A stretch of DNA of 64,000 nucleotides, from assembly GCF_021538615.1 (NCBI RefSeq), contig NZ_JAJHIZ010000003.1, positions 434,001 to 498,000 on the forward strand, read 5' to 3'. The DNA is from Niabella agricola. Its GTDB lineage: Bacteria > Bacteroidota > Bacteroidia > Chitinophagales > Chitinophagaceae. A program made the position numbers and the translations under genes. The notes beneath the pieces were generated by a model. It worked only from the letters and a program-made list of their open reading frames with translations. It had not been told where the DNA came from and ran no database searches. This document shows positions 54,221 through 62,983 of the stretch, piece by piece (position 1 is the stretch's first letter; each line of letters begins with the position of its first letter).

Positions 54221-55693
54221 CTACCGGAGGTACCCAAGGATTTTCAGCATACTCTGCGAGGTTTGCTCTTTGGCATATACCCACTCAATCAGCTTGCCGT
54301 TCTTATCATATTCGAGAATGATGTGCTTGGGTGAAGGAATGAGGCAATGCTTGATTCCGCCGTATCCGCTGATCTGATCCTGGTAGGCGCCGGTATGAAA
54401 AAAACCTACATACAGCGGTTCCGCATCGCTCTCTGCATTCTTTGGAGTGGCTTCAATGGCTGGAACCCCCAGTCCGCCAACGCGGTTATCGTTATTGATT
54501 TTAGGCAGGAACACTTCGTTGATATGCTCTTCCGAGTCATAATAATCATGCCCGTCGCAGGTGATGCCGCCCAATACCACCCGCTGGTATTCGTTGTTCC
54601 ATTTATTGATCGGCAACATCAGGAATTTTTCACCAATACCCCAGGTATCCGGCAGGGTGGTAATGAAGGAAGAATCGATCATATACCAGGTTTCGCGGTC
54701 ATTCTGTACTTTTTCGCCGATCACACTATAAATATGCGCCATGCTCTCTCCCACTGTAAAGCTTCCAAATTCAGTGTAAATATTAGGCACCGGCACTTTG
54801 GCCTTCTTGCAGGCCGATTTGATATTAGCGATGATCTCATTGATCATAAACTGGTAATCGTATTCAAATGCCAGGCTGTGCTTGATGGGGAACCCACCGC
54901 CTATATTGATCGAATCCAGCTCGGGACAGATCTTTTTGAGCTGGCAATACAGGTTGATGCTTTTACGCAGCTCACTCCAGTAATAGATATCGTCCTTGAT
55001 TCCCTTGTTCAGGAAGATATGCAGCATTTTCAGCTGGAACTTATCCTCGTTCCCCTCAATTTCATCCACATAAAACTCAAGCACATCTTTGGCCCTGATT
55101 CCCAAACGAGAGGTATAGAACGGAAACGTAGGTTCTTCTTCTGCAGCAATGCGGATGCCCAGCTTAAACGGTTCCTTGCTCTTTACACTCCGCTTGTACA
55201 TCTGCAATTCCTCCTTATTGTCCAGCACCGGGATCACATTTTTAAACCCACTGTTGATCAGCTTTGCAATGCGCGAAGTATAGGCTTTTTGCTTAAAGCC
55301 ATTGCAAACGATGTTGATGTCTTTGGTGATCTTTCTTCTCTTGTACAATTGATTAATGATATCGATATCGTAGGCAAAGGAAGTTTCCAGGTGGATGTTG
55401 TGCTTTAGCGCTTCTTCCACAACAAATGAAAAATGCGAGCTCTTGGTACAGTAACAATAAAAATATTGTCCTTCATACTTATGCCGTTTCATGGCGGTGG
55501 CAAAGTATTGCTTTGCCTTATTGATGTTGATCCCTATTTTGGGCAGGTAACTAACCTTGAGGGGGGTGCCGTGCTTTTTGATCAGGGCCTTCAGATCGAT
55601 ACCATTAAATTTCAAATAGCCATCTTCTACTTCAATTCCTTCCTGCGGAAAGTTAAAGGTCTGGTCTACTAAGCCTAAGTATGAATTATTCAT
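54221..55693 (-). CDS. Arginine/ornithine-type decarboxylase, fold type III PLP enzyme
   Basis: 490 aa. The PLP lysine lies in FYCYCTKSSHFSFVVEEA near residue 85, and glycine-rich phosphate loop DSINIGGGFPIKHSL near residue 290. The C-terminal barrel has GGITCDGHDYYDSEEHINEVFLP with the catalytic Cys/Asp region CDGHD, and FFHTGAYQDQISGYGG. Bacteroidota relatives are annotated arginine decarboxylase (SpeA-like short form) rather than DAP decarboxylase; the substrate is arginine or a similar diamine precursor. Polyamine synthesis is the likely role. Upstream of the secreted unknown gene, with no other polyamine gene nearby. Confidence 0.87.
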   Translation of the reverse strand: MNNSYLGLVDQTFNFPQEGIEVEDGYLKFNGIDLKALIKKHGTPLKVSYLPKIGININKAKQYFATAMKRHKYEGQYFYCYCTKSSHFSFVVEEALKHNIHLETSFAYDIDIINQLYKRRKITKDINIVCNGFKQKAYTSRIAKLINSGFKNVIPVLDNKEELQMYKRSVKSKEPFKLGIRIAAEEEPTFPFYTSRLGIRAKDVLEFYVDEIEGNEDKFQLKMLHIFLNKGIKDDIYYWSELRKSINLYCQLKKICPELDSINIGGGFPIKHSLAFEYDYQFMINEIIANIKSACKKAKVPVPNIYTEFGSFTVGESMAHIYSVIGEKVQNDRETWYMIDSSFITTLPDTWGIGEKFLMLPINKWNNEYQRVVLGGITCDGHDYYDSEEHINEVFLPKINNDNRVGGLGVPAIEATPKNAESDAEPLYVGFFHTGAYQDQISGYGGIKHCLIPSPKHIILEYDKNGKLIEWVYAKEQTSQSMLKILGYLR

Positions 55694-55917
55694 TACCCAA
55701 CAAATCCGGTGAATGCCGGCAGCTTTTAAGTTTTTTTTAAATTGCCCGCTAAATTAGGCATTTCCTCAAAAAACTCTGATAAAATTCGGATTTAAGTTGA
55801 AGCGCCTTCCAACCGGAATCGGGGGCCTGATTGGGTACTGATTATTTTTCATTGCTGTTGATGAACGATACGCAGCCGGCCGGTAAAGTCCGTCTTCCCA
55901 ACGAAATATAATTCCTT

Positions 55918-55925
55918 TAGTTTTG
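55918..55925 (+). promoter_or_regulatory. -7 box of the 282-aa outer-membrane protein gene
   Basis: TAGTTTTG fits TAnnTTTG, 18 bp before the ATG at 55943. No TTG at -33. Confidence 0.4.
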
Positions 55926-55942
55926 CAGCAAATTCAAACCTT

Positions 55943-56791
55943 ATGAGCCTGTTAAAACTACTGCTTTCTCTCTTGCTTTTTTTTATGATCCCTACTGCCC
56001 ATAGCCAGGTACACTGGTTCATCCGGCCCGAAGGAAATCTTTCAATCATCAGGAAAACCGATAATACAACGTCCTACCCTACAACTATAGACAATGTAAC
56101 AGTACGGGCTAACGTTAGCGCGCAGTCCGATTTTAACCGCCAGTTGAGCGCGGGACTTTCGGGGGGCATGCGGATTCCAACAATTGTTAAGCGCCTTTCA
56201 CTGGAAACGTCCGCAGGTCTTGTAATGACCAGCTACCGGGCCCATACAATCCTTAAATTCATTTCAACCGGTGATATTTACCGTCTGAATGCGCCCGGTT
56301 CCAGAACCATCCTGTTAATATTCGACGGCTATGCCGGGGGTTTTACCGGAGACCCGGTTAATGGAAACTTCTCGTATACCGTTTCCCCCGAAACCACCGA
56401 AAAAAATTTCAAACTAGGACAGGTTCACCATCTTTATGCCCAACTCAACCTAGGTGCAAACTACCAACTGCTAAAACATACAGCAATCGGGTTGAGCGCA
56501 GCGCCCTACCTGTTGGTAAAAAGTACCACACACATGTATACGAAATCCGCACAACCACCGCTTAACCCTCCTTTATTTAAAGAAACCAAAAGCAGTTCTA
56601 AAGACAACTATCACCCGACCGGTTTGGCCGGACGTGCAGCAATAGAGCAAACAGTTAGCACCCGGCTTGCTATACAGGCTTCCTTTACGCACCACTTTTC
56701 AAAGATCTATAAGGGGCGCCCTAACGACATACCGGGCAGAAAACCCCGGATGCAATATGCTGCGCTGGGGCTGAGCTACTATTTTCATTAA
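55943..56791 (+). CDS. Outer-membrane beta-barrel-like protein of unknown function
   Basis: 282 aa. Signal peptide MSLLKLLLSLLLFFMIPTAHSQ, then a beta-rich body ending with the aromatic C-terminal strand MQYAALGLSYYFH, a pattern typical of outer-membrane barrels recognised by the assembly machinery. Repeated alternation of hydrophobic residues (LSAGLSGGMRIPTIV, LNLGANYQLLKHTAIGLS) supports strands. It has no defined domain that I recognise. Stand-alone, followed by a bidirectional terminator shared with rplT. Confidence 0.72.
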   Translation: MSLLKLLLSLLLFFMIPTAHSQVHWFIRPEGNLSIIRKTDNTTSYPTTIDNVTVRANVSAQSDFNRQLSAGLSGGMRIPTIVKRLSLETSAGLVMTSYRAHTILKFISTGDIYRLNAPGSRTILLIFDGYAGGFTGDPVNGNFSYTVSPETTEKNFKLGQVHHLYAQLNLGANYQLLKHTAIGLSAAPYLLVKSTTHMYTKSAQPPLNPPLFKETKSSSKDNYHPTGLAGRAAIEQTVSTRLAIQASFTHHFSKIYKGRPNDIPGRKPRMQYAALGLSYYFH

Positions 56792-56792
56792 A

Positions 56793-56818
56793 AAAGCCCG
56801 TCGTTTCCGACGGGCTTT
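56793..56818. terminator. Bidirectional terminator between the outer-membrane gene and rplT
   Basis: A perfect 11-bp stem, AAAGCCCGTCG (56793-56803) with CGACGGGCTTT (56808-56818), 4-nt loop TTTC. A-run before and T-run after allow use on both strands. It lies right after the stop of the 282-aa gene and 21 bp from the rplT stop. Confidence 0.85.
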
Positions 56819-56838
56819 CCCTATATAAAAAGCTTTTT

Positions 56839-57183
56839 TTATTTAACTGAAGCAACCAGCGCTTTGAACGACTCGGGGTTGTTCATTGCAAGATCCGCCA
56901 GTACTTTCCGGTCCAGATCAATTTGCTTTTCTTTCAGTTTGTTGATAAAAACAGAATAAGTCAATCCTTCTTCACGAACCGCTGCGTTGATACGCGCAAT
57001 CCACAAAGCACGGTAATCTCTTTTCTTTAATTTACGACCCACATACATGTAGGTCATCCCTTTTTCAACAACGTTTTTGGCAACGGTAAATACATTTTTA
57101 CGTTTGCCATAGAAGCCCTTGGCTTGCTTTAATATTTTTTTCCGGCGGGCTTTAGAAGCTGCAGAGTTTACTGAACGTGGCAT
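56839..57183 (-). CDS. rplT: 50S ribosomal protein bL20
   Basis: 114 aa. [26 protein letters not shown] opens, with the family's basic helical N-terminus; [22 protein letters not shown] and the C-terminal NPESFKALV follow. Normal length. Last gene of rpmI-rplT, 49 bp after rpmI. infC, usually before rpmI, is not present in the window. Confidence 0.97.
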   Translation of the reverse strand: MPRSVNSAASKARRKKILKQAKGFYGKRKNVFTVAKNVVEKGMTYMYVGRKLKKRDYRALWIARINAAVREEGLTYSVFINKLKEKQIDLDRKVLADLAMNNPESFKALVASVK

Positions 57184-57232
57184 ATCTGAATAATTTTAAT
57201 TGTAAATAATAAAATAAAAATCAAGCAATCGC

Positions 57233-57430
57233 TTACTTTAAACGTAATAAGCGCTGTACAAAATTCATATTGGATTTTGCAACAACACCATCAATACGCA
57301 TACCGCGTTTACGCTTGGTTGATTTTTTGGTCAGAATGTGACGTTTGAAACTTTTTTGGTGTGTGATCTTACCAGTAGCGGTTACTTTAAAACGCTTTTT
57401 TGCACTGGAATTCGTTTTTACTTTAGGCAT
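57233..57430 (-). CDS. rpmI: 50S ribosomal protein bL35
   Basis: 65 aa from the ATG at 57428-57430 ([20 protein letters not shown]); an upstream ATG at 57454 adds eight residues with no family support. Basic, with the SAKKRF and KRKRGMR signatures. Precedes rplT in the conserved order. Its own -7 box lies about 98 bp upstream, so it is not behind infC as in many bacteria. Confidence 0.96.
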   Translation of the reverse strand: MPKVKTNSSAKKRFKVTATGKITHQKSFKRHILTKKSTKRKRGMRIDGVVAKSNMNFVQRLLRLK

Positions 57431-57527
57431 GATACCTTTGTTTTTTTGTGACACCTTTGAGGTGTTGACGCCCGGGCGCCATCCTTTTTGGACCTCTTCA
57501 GTAATGCTTCCGTTTTAAAACGGGATG

Positions 57528-57535
57528 CAAAGGTA
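57528..57535 (-). promoter_or_regulatory. -7 box of rpmI-rplT
   Basis: TACCTTTG on the minus strand (CAAAGGTA on plus) fits TAnnTTTG. A leader of roughly 90 nt precedes rpmI. No -33 TTG found. Confidence 0.5.
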
Positions 57536-57668
57536 AGTAAATAATTGAAAAACCGCTTATTTCCATGTAAAAATAGAGGCGGCGGCCGGATCTTCATTAA
57601 AATTATCATAAAATTGGGGTTCCGATGTGCCGGCAATTACCGCACAAATGTTAATTTTCGCTTTTACT

Positions 57669-60080
57669 ATGATGATAAGATTAAAGCATTCAGCCTTTTA
57701 TACAAAATATTTGCTGCTTGCACTGGCGGTTTCCGGTGTATTCCAGTCCCTGAAAGCACAGGACATAATGGGACATATTGAACGTTTTGCCAGTGCATTC
57801 CCCCCTGAGCGGGCCTATATCCATTACGACAAAAGCAGTTATTCACCCGGGGAAACGATCTGGTTTAAAGCGTACCTGATGACGGAAGTGGTACCGGCGG
57901 AAGCCAGCAAAACCTTTTATATTGACTGGATCGATGATAAAGGCAAGATTCTGCAGCATACCACCGGTCCACTGGTAAACGGCATGACCAACGGCCAGTT
58001 TGAGCTTCCGGCCGGTTATACGGGTAAATCCCTTACCGTAAAAGCCTATACCAGCTGGATGCTCAATTTCGACTCCGCCTTCCTTTATACAAAAAAGATC
58101 CCTGTAGTAACAGATGCTCCACCTGCAGGCAAGGCAGGCGCCGACCTGAAACCGACTCTTACGTTTTTCCCTGAAGGCGGGGATGCCGTGGCGGGGCTTC
58201 CCAACAAAATCGCATTTAAAGCGATAAATGCCTTTGGAGACCCGGTAAAGCTTTCCGGTGTGGTTGTAGATGAGTCCGGGAAATTTGTAGACAGCCTCCG
58301 GAACATTCATGACGGTATGGGCTACCTCCTGCTTACTCCCAAAGCCAATACCACCTATACCGCCAAATGGAAAGACGATAAAAAAACAGAATATACCACC
58401 TCCCTCCCCGCCATCCGACCAGAAGGTGTTATTATAAAAGTAGCCCTGGCGCCCGGAAAACGGAATTTTGAAGTACAGGCCTCACCCGGTGCCGCATCCG
58501 GAACAGACAGTGTACATATTATTGGCACCATGTACCAGCATGCGGTGTTCAGCATCAGCAGGGCACTTAAAGGCGCCCCTGTAAGCGGCAGCATTCCGCT
58601 GGAAAATCTTCCGTATGGTATTCTAACGATCACGGTTTTTGACAAAAGCTGGAAACCCCTGGCCGAACGGATCACCTATATAGATAATAACCGTGCCTAT
58701 TCCTGGCCGGCAACCATGGAAGTAGAGCACTGGGGGCTGAGTCATCGCGGCCGGAATGAACTGATCATTTCGCTGCCCGAAGCCGCTCCGGCCTCCCTTT
58801 CGGTTGCCGTTACCGATCTGGCCATTGGTGTAGACAGCAGTGAAAACATCCTTTCGGGGCTGATGCTCACCGGGGAACTCAAAGGAAAGGTTAATAATCC
58901 AGCCTATTATTTTAAAGACAGCTCACTGCTAACCCAGCAGAAGCTGGACCTGGTAATGCTTACCAACGGATGGCGCCGTTTTAACTGGAGCAAACTACTA
59001 TCTGGTGAGCTGCCGGCTATCCGGTATCCGAGAGACTCCGCTTATATTACAGTTTCCGGAAAGCTGGCCGGCATTATGCCGTCTTCCATTTCCTCCGCCT
59101 CTTCGATTTTTGTGATGATGAAGCAAAAAGATACGGAAGGCAAGATGCTGATGATGCCCATTACAAAGGACGGACGGTTTAATGACCCTGCTGCAGTCTT
59201 TTTCGACACCGCGCAGGTTGCGTATAAAATACAGGACAAAACGCTCGACGGATCCATGGTACAGTTCATGCCCGACAAACTGCGTGTACCGGAACCGGGG
59301 AATGCCTGGATGACTCCGTTCAAAGCCGATACTGCCGGCAGTGCCTACCACCTCAAACTGGCGGCTGCGGCCAACGCCATTGCTGAAAAAAATAAATACA
59401 AGGAACTGGAAGCCGTTACGGTTGCTGCCAAAACCAAGTCGCCGGTGCAGGTCCTGGACGAAAAATACGCTTCCGGATTGTTTAAGGGCGATATGAACTC
59501 CATCCAGATGGATGTATTGAATGATCCTTTTGCCAAAAGCGCCATGGATGTGTTCACCTATCTTCAGGGAAAGGTGGCCGGACTGCAGATCTCCGGAAGC
59601 GGCTCCAACGCTTCTTTAAACTGGAGAGGCGGCGCTCCCCAGATCTATATTGACGAAATGCCGGCGGATGTAAGTTTTGCCTCCTCGATCAATGTGAACG
59701 ATATCGCCTATATCAAGGCGTTCCGCCCGCCATTTATGGGCGGCACCAACGGCGCCAATGGAGCCATTGCCATTTATACAAGAAGAGGTGGCGATGTAAA
59801 ATCTGAGCCCGGAAAAGGATTGTCGGCAAGCCGTATTGAAGGATACACCGCTATTAAGGAATTTTATACCCCCAAGTACTACAGCCAGTTTGTTTCGCCG
59901 GAAGCCGACAAGGATGTACGTACCACCATATACTGGAACCCCAACGTGGTGATAGATCCCAAAAAGAACCAGGTGCTGATTTCATTTTACAATAACGATG
60001 TCAGTGATGCATTCCGGGTAGTGATTCAGGGTATGACGCTGGATGGGAAGCTCATCCATCATGAAGAAAACATGGAATAA
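57669..60080 (+). CDS. MG2-domain protein with orphan TonB plug, no barrel
   Basis: 803 aa from the ATG at 57669 (MMIRLKHSAFYTKYLLLALAV); 14 upstream codons are rejected because a box-like TAATTTTC lies there. Signal peptide ends at LKAQ. Residues about 30-130 form an alpha-2-macroglobulin MG2-like domain (RAYIHYDKSSYSPGETIWFKAYL), and more beta-sandwich repeats follow. Near residues 580-725 is a TonB plug-like domain (LNDPFAKSAMDVFTYLQGKVAGLQI, GAPQIYIDEMPA, GANGAIAIYTRRG) but no 22-strand barrel. So it cannot import by itself. Families of this architecture occur in Chitinophagaceae; function is unknown, perhaps a periplasmic or surface-exposed partner of TonB receptors. Confidence 0.85.
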   Translation: MMIRLKHSAFYTKYLLLALAVSGVFQSLKAQDIMGHIERFASAFPPERAYIHYDKSSYSPGETIWFKAYLMTEVVPAEASKTFYIDWIDDKGKILQHTTGPLVNGMTNGQFELPAGYTGKSLTVKAYTSWMLNFDSAFLYTKKIPVVTDAPPAGKAGADLKPTLTFFPEGGDAVAGLPNKIAFKAINAFGDPVKLSGVVVDESGKFVDSLRNIHDGMGYLLLTPKANTTYTAKWKDDKKTEYTTSLPAIRPEGVIIKVALAPGKRNFEVQASPGAASGTDSVHIIGTMYQHAVFSISRALKGAPVSGSIPLENLPYGILTITVFDKSWKPLAERITYIDNNRAYSWPATMEVEHWGLSHRGRNELIISLPEAAPASLSVAVTDLAIGVDSSENILSGLMLTGELKGKVNNPAYYFKDSSLLTQQKLDLVMLTNGWRRFNWSKLLSGELPAIRYPRDSAYITVSGKLAGIMPSSISSASSIFVMMKQKDTEGKMLMMPITKDGRFNDPAAVFFDTAQVAYKIQDKTLDGSMVQFMPDKLRVPEPGNAWMTPFKADTAGSAYHLKLAAAANAIAEKNKYKELEAVTVAAKTKSPVQVLDEKYASGLFKGDMNSIQMDVLNDPFAKSAMDVFTYLQGKVAGLQISGSGSNASLNWRGGAPQIYIDEMPADVSFASSINVNDIAYIKAFRPPFMGGTNGANGAIAIYTRRGGDVKSEPGKGLSASRIEGYTAIKEFYTPKYYSQFVSPEADKDVRTTIYWNPNVVIDPKKNQVLISFYNNDVSDAFRVVIQGMTLDGKLIHHEENME

Positions 60081-60120
60081 TATATCTTTTTACAGGATTT
60101 AAAAATCCTCCAATCCGGGC

Positions 60121-60150
60121 ATATACCCTTTCTGAAAAGAAAGGGTATAT
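60121..60150. repeat. Perfect 13-bp inverted repeat overlapping a -7 box
   Basis: ATATACCCTTTCT (60121-60133), loop GAAA, AGAAAGGGTATAT (60138-60150), exact. It lies 40 bp after the plug-protein gene and overlaps the -7 box TATATTTG (60146-60153) of the next gene. It may be a terminator with a weak T tail, or an operator over a promoter. Confidence 0.6.
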
Positions 60151-60153
60151 TTG
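60146..60153 (+). promoter_or_regulatory. -7 box of the 60246 gene
   Basis: TATATTTG fits TAnnTTTG. A start site near 60159 lies after the frame's first ATG (60156), so translation should begin at 60246 instead. Confidence 0.5.
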
Positions 60154-60245
60154 TAATGGCTCATTCCTATTTAACAAATGAAGCATTATTTTTTATACAA
60201 CAGATGCGTGCCGGCCGGAAGCAGCCTGGAAAATCAATAGCCACC

Positions 60246-61004
60246 ATGAATCCCAGACTACTGCTGTTTTTTATGTTTTTTGCTGCATTTTCATCGCCTA
60301 CCGCGGCACAACAGGATACAGCAATCTGGATCCGATTAAACCGTATCCGAACAAACCTTACTTCCATTCCGCTTAAGAACTTTTCATTACAATATGAACG
60401 CGTCCTGGGGAAGCGTTTTTCTGCAGCTATCTCCGGCAGACTGATGCCGGAAAGCTCCTTGCCGTTAAAACGGCTTATACTGTCCGCTATTGATGAAAAC
60501 CAGGTTACAAAGGATCTTATCGGAAAAATGCATGTAAGCAACTGGGCTATCACCCCGGAGCTCCGATTTTACCCCGGGAAAAAGGGATATGGACAAGGAT
60601 GGTATATTGCGCTGTTTTACCGGCATGCGCAATACACGTCTAATGATTTTATCGTCCGCTATGCTGATTACGGAGGTACGGATGGCACTGTGCTGCTATC
60701 AGGAAAACTGGTAAGCAATACCGGCGGACTGCTGCTGGGTTTACAAAAAATGCTTGGGAAAAGCCTTTCCCTCGATCTTTGGTTACTGGGTCCGCATATA
60801 GGAGGAGGCCGGGGCGATTTCACTGGTATACCCGACCGGCCATTGACGGCAGATGAACAAGAAGAACTCCGCGAGGCATTGGAAGACATCCAGATATCTC
60901 ATGTTCGCTCATCAGCAACTGTGGATAGCCATTTTGCCAGCCTGAAATTAAATGGGCTTTGGGGAGGCGTTCGTGCCGGAGTATCCCTCGGGGTTCGGTT
61001 CTAA
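60246..61004 (+). CDS. DUF3575-like outer-membrane beta-barrel protein
   Basis: 252 aa from the ATG at 60246 (MNPRLLLFFMFFAAFSSPTAAQ, signal peptide); the first ATG at 60156 sits upstream of the likely transcription start. Opening strand NLTSIPLKNFSLQYERVLGKRFSAAISG is the DUF3575 pattern, and WAITPELRFYPGKKGYGQGWYIALFY follows. The protein ends with a strand GVRAGVSLGVRF as expected for an outer-membrane barrel. A central acidic helix TADEQEELREALEDI is an insertion. Function is unknown. Ends at a terminator shared with the DUF6600-like gene. Confidence 0.75.
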   Translation: MNPRLLLFFMFFAAFSSPTAAQQDTAIWIRLNRIRTNLTSIPLKNFSLQYERVLGKRFSAAISGRLMPESSLPLKRLILSAIDENQVTKDLIGKMHVSNWAITPELRFYPGKKGYGQGWYIALFYRHAQYTSNDFIVRYADYGGTDGTVLLSGKLVSNTGGLLLGLQKMLGKSLSLDLWLLGPHIGGGRGDFTGIPDRPLTADEQEELREALEDIQISHVRSSATVDSHFASLKLNGLWGGVRAGVSLGVRF

Positions 61005-61066
61005 CACAAGAAACAGGAAGCAAGGGTTTGCAGCAACGTCCGGATATTCTCCTTTATAAAAACAAA

Positions 61067-61094
61067 AAATCGGCCCCGGAAACGGAGCCGATTT
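61067..61094. terminator. Bidirectional terminator before the DUF6600-like gene
   Basis: Stem AAATCGGC and GCCGATTT with an inner CCG/CGG after one C-A mismatch, loop GAAA. A-run precedes and T-run follows, so it could serve both the plus-strand 60246 gene and the minus-strand 61134 gene. Confidence 0.7.
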
Positions 61095-61133
61095 CATACA
61101 CTTTAAATTATGAAAAACTAAACCTTACCCATC

Positions 61134-62627
61134 TTAAAATCTTCTGCCGTTCTCCGAGCGGCCCCTTCCACCACCGTCACCTCCACGGGCACCACCACCT
61201 CTTGAGTAACCACCGGCGTCACCTCTTTGGGGTGCACTTCTTTGCACCTGCACCTCCTGGCTGCGGGCTGCTTCCTGACGCTGTGCGCTTTCCCGCTGGC
61301 GCATTTGCTCCATGCGTTGCGCGTTTTCCTGGTTGCGGCGGGCTTCCATTTGCTGATCGCGTTGCTGACGCATCTGTTCCATACGCTGCGTATTCTCCTG
61401 GCTGCGGCGGGCTTCCATTTGCTGGTCGCGTTGCTGACGCATCTGTTCCATACGCTGCGTATTCTCCTGGCTGCGGCGGGCTTCCATTTGCTGGTCACGT
61501 TGCTGACGCATCTGTTCGGCCCGGTCGCGTATTTGCTGATCCCGCTGCTGGCCTACCGCATCGCTGCCCCGTCCATTCTCAATATTCCCCCGGCGCTGCC
61601 GGATGACATCCTGTTGCCTGCCAACCGGGTTATTATCCATGCCGCGGCCATCCTGTATACGTCCATCGTTCATTTGCCCATTGCCACGGCCACGGCCCAT
61701 GCTATTCCGCTCATCTCTCCTGTCTGCACTGTTGTTGTTATTTCCATAACGGCCTGAGGTTTCCCCTCTTCTTCCCGCTTCTATACTTCCACGGCCGCTA
61801 TTGCCCCGGTCTACCCGGGCTGCATTCCGGTCATATTCCTGTATACTTCTGGGAGCGTAGCGCGTATTATCACTCCCTCTTTGAACCGAAGGACGGTATA
61901 CCGAAACTTCGTTCCGGCCGATTGAGGTACGCCCGGGGCGGCTGGCGTCCCGAACACGCACCGATTGGATCCGGCCGGCATAGCGTTCTACATCGGCGCG
62001 GCGCGGACCATTGGTGTAGTATCCTCCTCTACGATAATTCCGGCCTCCATAATTATTAATGATCGTGGTATTATTAATAATCGTCACATTATTCCGGTAG
62101 GGATAATAGTACCGGTTAATATAACGGGAACCCATATAGCGGCAGGGCGCAAAGGTCCAGTAATCATAAGGCGGGTTATAATTCCCAAACCCGATGCTGA
62201 TGCTGATACCAGGACGCAGCGGGGCCCATCCATAATAATCGCCACCTCCCCTCCAGGCTACCCAACCAGGTGACCATTCATAACCGGGAACCCAGAGCCA
62301 TCCGTAAAACGGATCATAAAACCAGCGGCCATAATGGAACGGTGCCCATCCCCAGTCATAATCCGATGCCCACATCCAGTCGTCGGTATCTGAATAGACC
62401 CAACTGCCGTTCGTGGAGTAGGGACGGAAATCGGAGCTCACCCTTGGGCGCCAGGTATATCCGTAATCCGGATAATCGATCCATTCCCCGTAAGGGCTCA
62501 GCTCGTCATAGAAGGTCTGGAAATTGATGCTAACCCCAACCCTCGGCTGGGCCACAGCCTTCTGAGAAACAGACAAAGCCAGCGCCAGGAATAAACCAAA
62601 GCTCCATGTGGTAATAAGTCGTTTCAT
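61134..62627 (-). CDS. DUF6600-like secreted protein with Gln/Arg coiled repeat tail
   Basis: 497 aa. Signal peptide MKRLITTWSFGLFLALALSVSQ, then an aromatic-rich globular domain (LSPYGEWIDYPDYGYTW, GRWFYDPFYGWLWVPGYEW, GWVAWRGGGDYYGWAPL), the W/Y/G-rich layout of DUF6600. Residues about 190-330 are low complexity (Asn, Arg, Gly). Residues about 370-440 are 23-residue repeats of EQMRQQRDQQMEARRSQENT type, probably a helical coiled coil. Ends in a Gly/Arg-rich tail. Secreted; probably surface or extracellular. Function unknown. Repeat part is encoded by 69-bp tandem copies. Confidence 0.8.
   Translation of the reverse strand: MKRLITTWSFGLFLALALSVSQKAVAQPRVGVSINFQTFYDELSPYGEWIDYPDYGYTWRPRVSSDFRPYSTNGSWVYSDTDDWMWASDYDWGWAPFHYGRWFYDPFYGWLWVPGYEWSPGWVAWRGGGDYYGWAPLRPGISISIGFGNYNPPYDYWTFAPCRYMGSRYINRYYYPYRNNVTIINNTTIINNYGGRNYRRGGYYTNGPRRADVERYAGRIQSVRVRDASRPGRTSIGRNEVSVYRPSVQRGSDNTRYAPRSIQEYDRNAARVDRGNSGRGSIEAGRRGETSGRYGNNNNSADRRDERNSMGRGRGNGQMNDGRIQDGRGMDNNPVGRQQDVIRQRRGNIENGRGSDAVGQQRDQQIRDRAEQMRQQRDQQMEARRSQENTQRMEQMRQQRDQQMEARRSQENTQRMEQMRQQRDQQMEARRNQENAQRMEQMRQRESAQRQEAARSQEVQVQRSAPQRGDAGGYSRGGGARGGDGGGRGRSENGRRF
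61290..61530. repeat. 69-bp tandem repeats inside the DUF6600-like gene
   Basis: Units begin GCTTCCATTTG at 61342, 61411 and 61480, exactly 69 bp apart, with near-identical sequence in the last two and a degenerate copy before 61342. Each codes a 23-residue coil unit, so the frame is kept. Slippage could change the copy number without breaking the gene. Confidence 0.85.
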
Positions 62628-62983
62628 GTTGAAAAATTATTTTGTTTTGAGTAAAAATTGTTACCCGAGGCGGCAGGCATTTAGTTGCTGTTGCTTTCTC
62701 TTATTTTATAGACGGTAATTTATTGTTGAAGTTGCCCAATACCTTAAAAACGAACAATTGTTATGAAATATTTAAGTAAAAACTATTAACATTTGAGCGA
62801 GCGTGCTTAGCTGTTCGCAATCAGCGTTTAGCCATCAGCCCACAGCGATGCAACCGGGCTGATTACTACAACGGAAAACTGATCGCTAATGCCCGATTAC
62901 ACAGATGACGAACTGCTGATGGTCAGGTGCTAACAGCCGAACACTGCCTTTACTGCCGTAAATTTGTAGCTAAACAGTTTTTT
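62628..62983. other. 356-bp gap before the J-domain gene
   Basis: Contains a divergent spacing between the DUF6600-like gene and the J-domain gene. A -7 box TAAATTTG lies at 62959-62966. The stretch 62815-62860 (CAATCAGCGTTTAGCCATCAGCCCACAGC) has the repetitive GC(A/T)ATCAGC pattern of intergenic repeats in this family. No other gene seen. Confidence 0.45.
62959..62966 (+). promoter_or_regulatory. -7 box of the J-domain gene
   Basis: TAAATTTG fits TAnnTTTG, 18 bp before the TTG start codon at 62984. It lies within the longer GTG-initiated frame (62927), which argues for the TTG start. -33 TTG not found. Confidence 0.5.

Noticed and set aside
54347..55408. Long plus-strand frame (353 codons) opposite the decarboxylase gene
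   Set aside because: It lies fully antisense to a clear PLP decarboxylase; its protein shows no family motif and mirrors codon bias of the real gene.
61290..61530. Direct repeats considered as a possible CRISPR array
   Set aside because: Units are contiguous 69-bp coding repeats in a gene, with no unique spacers or palindromic CRISPR repeats.
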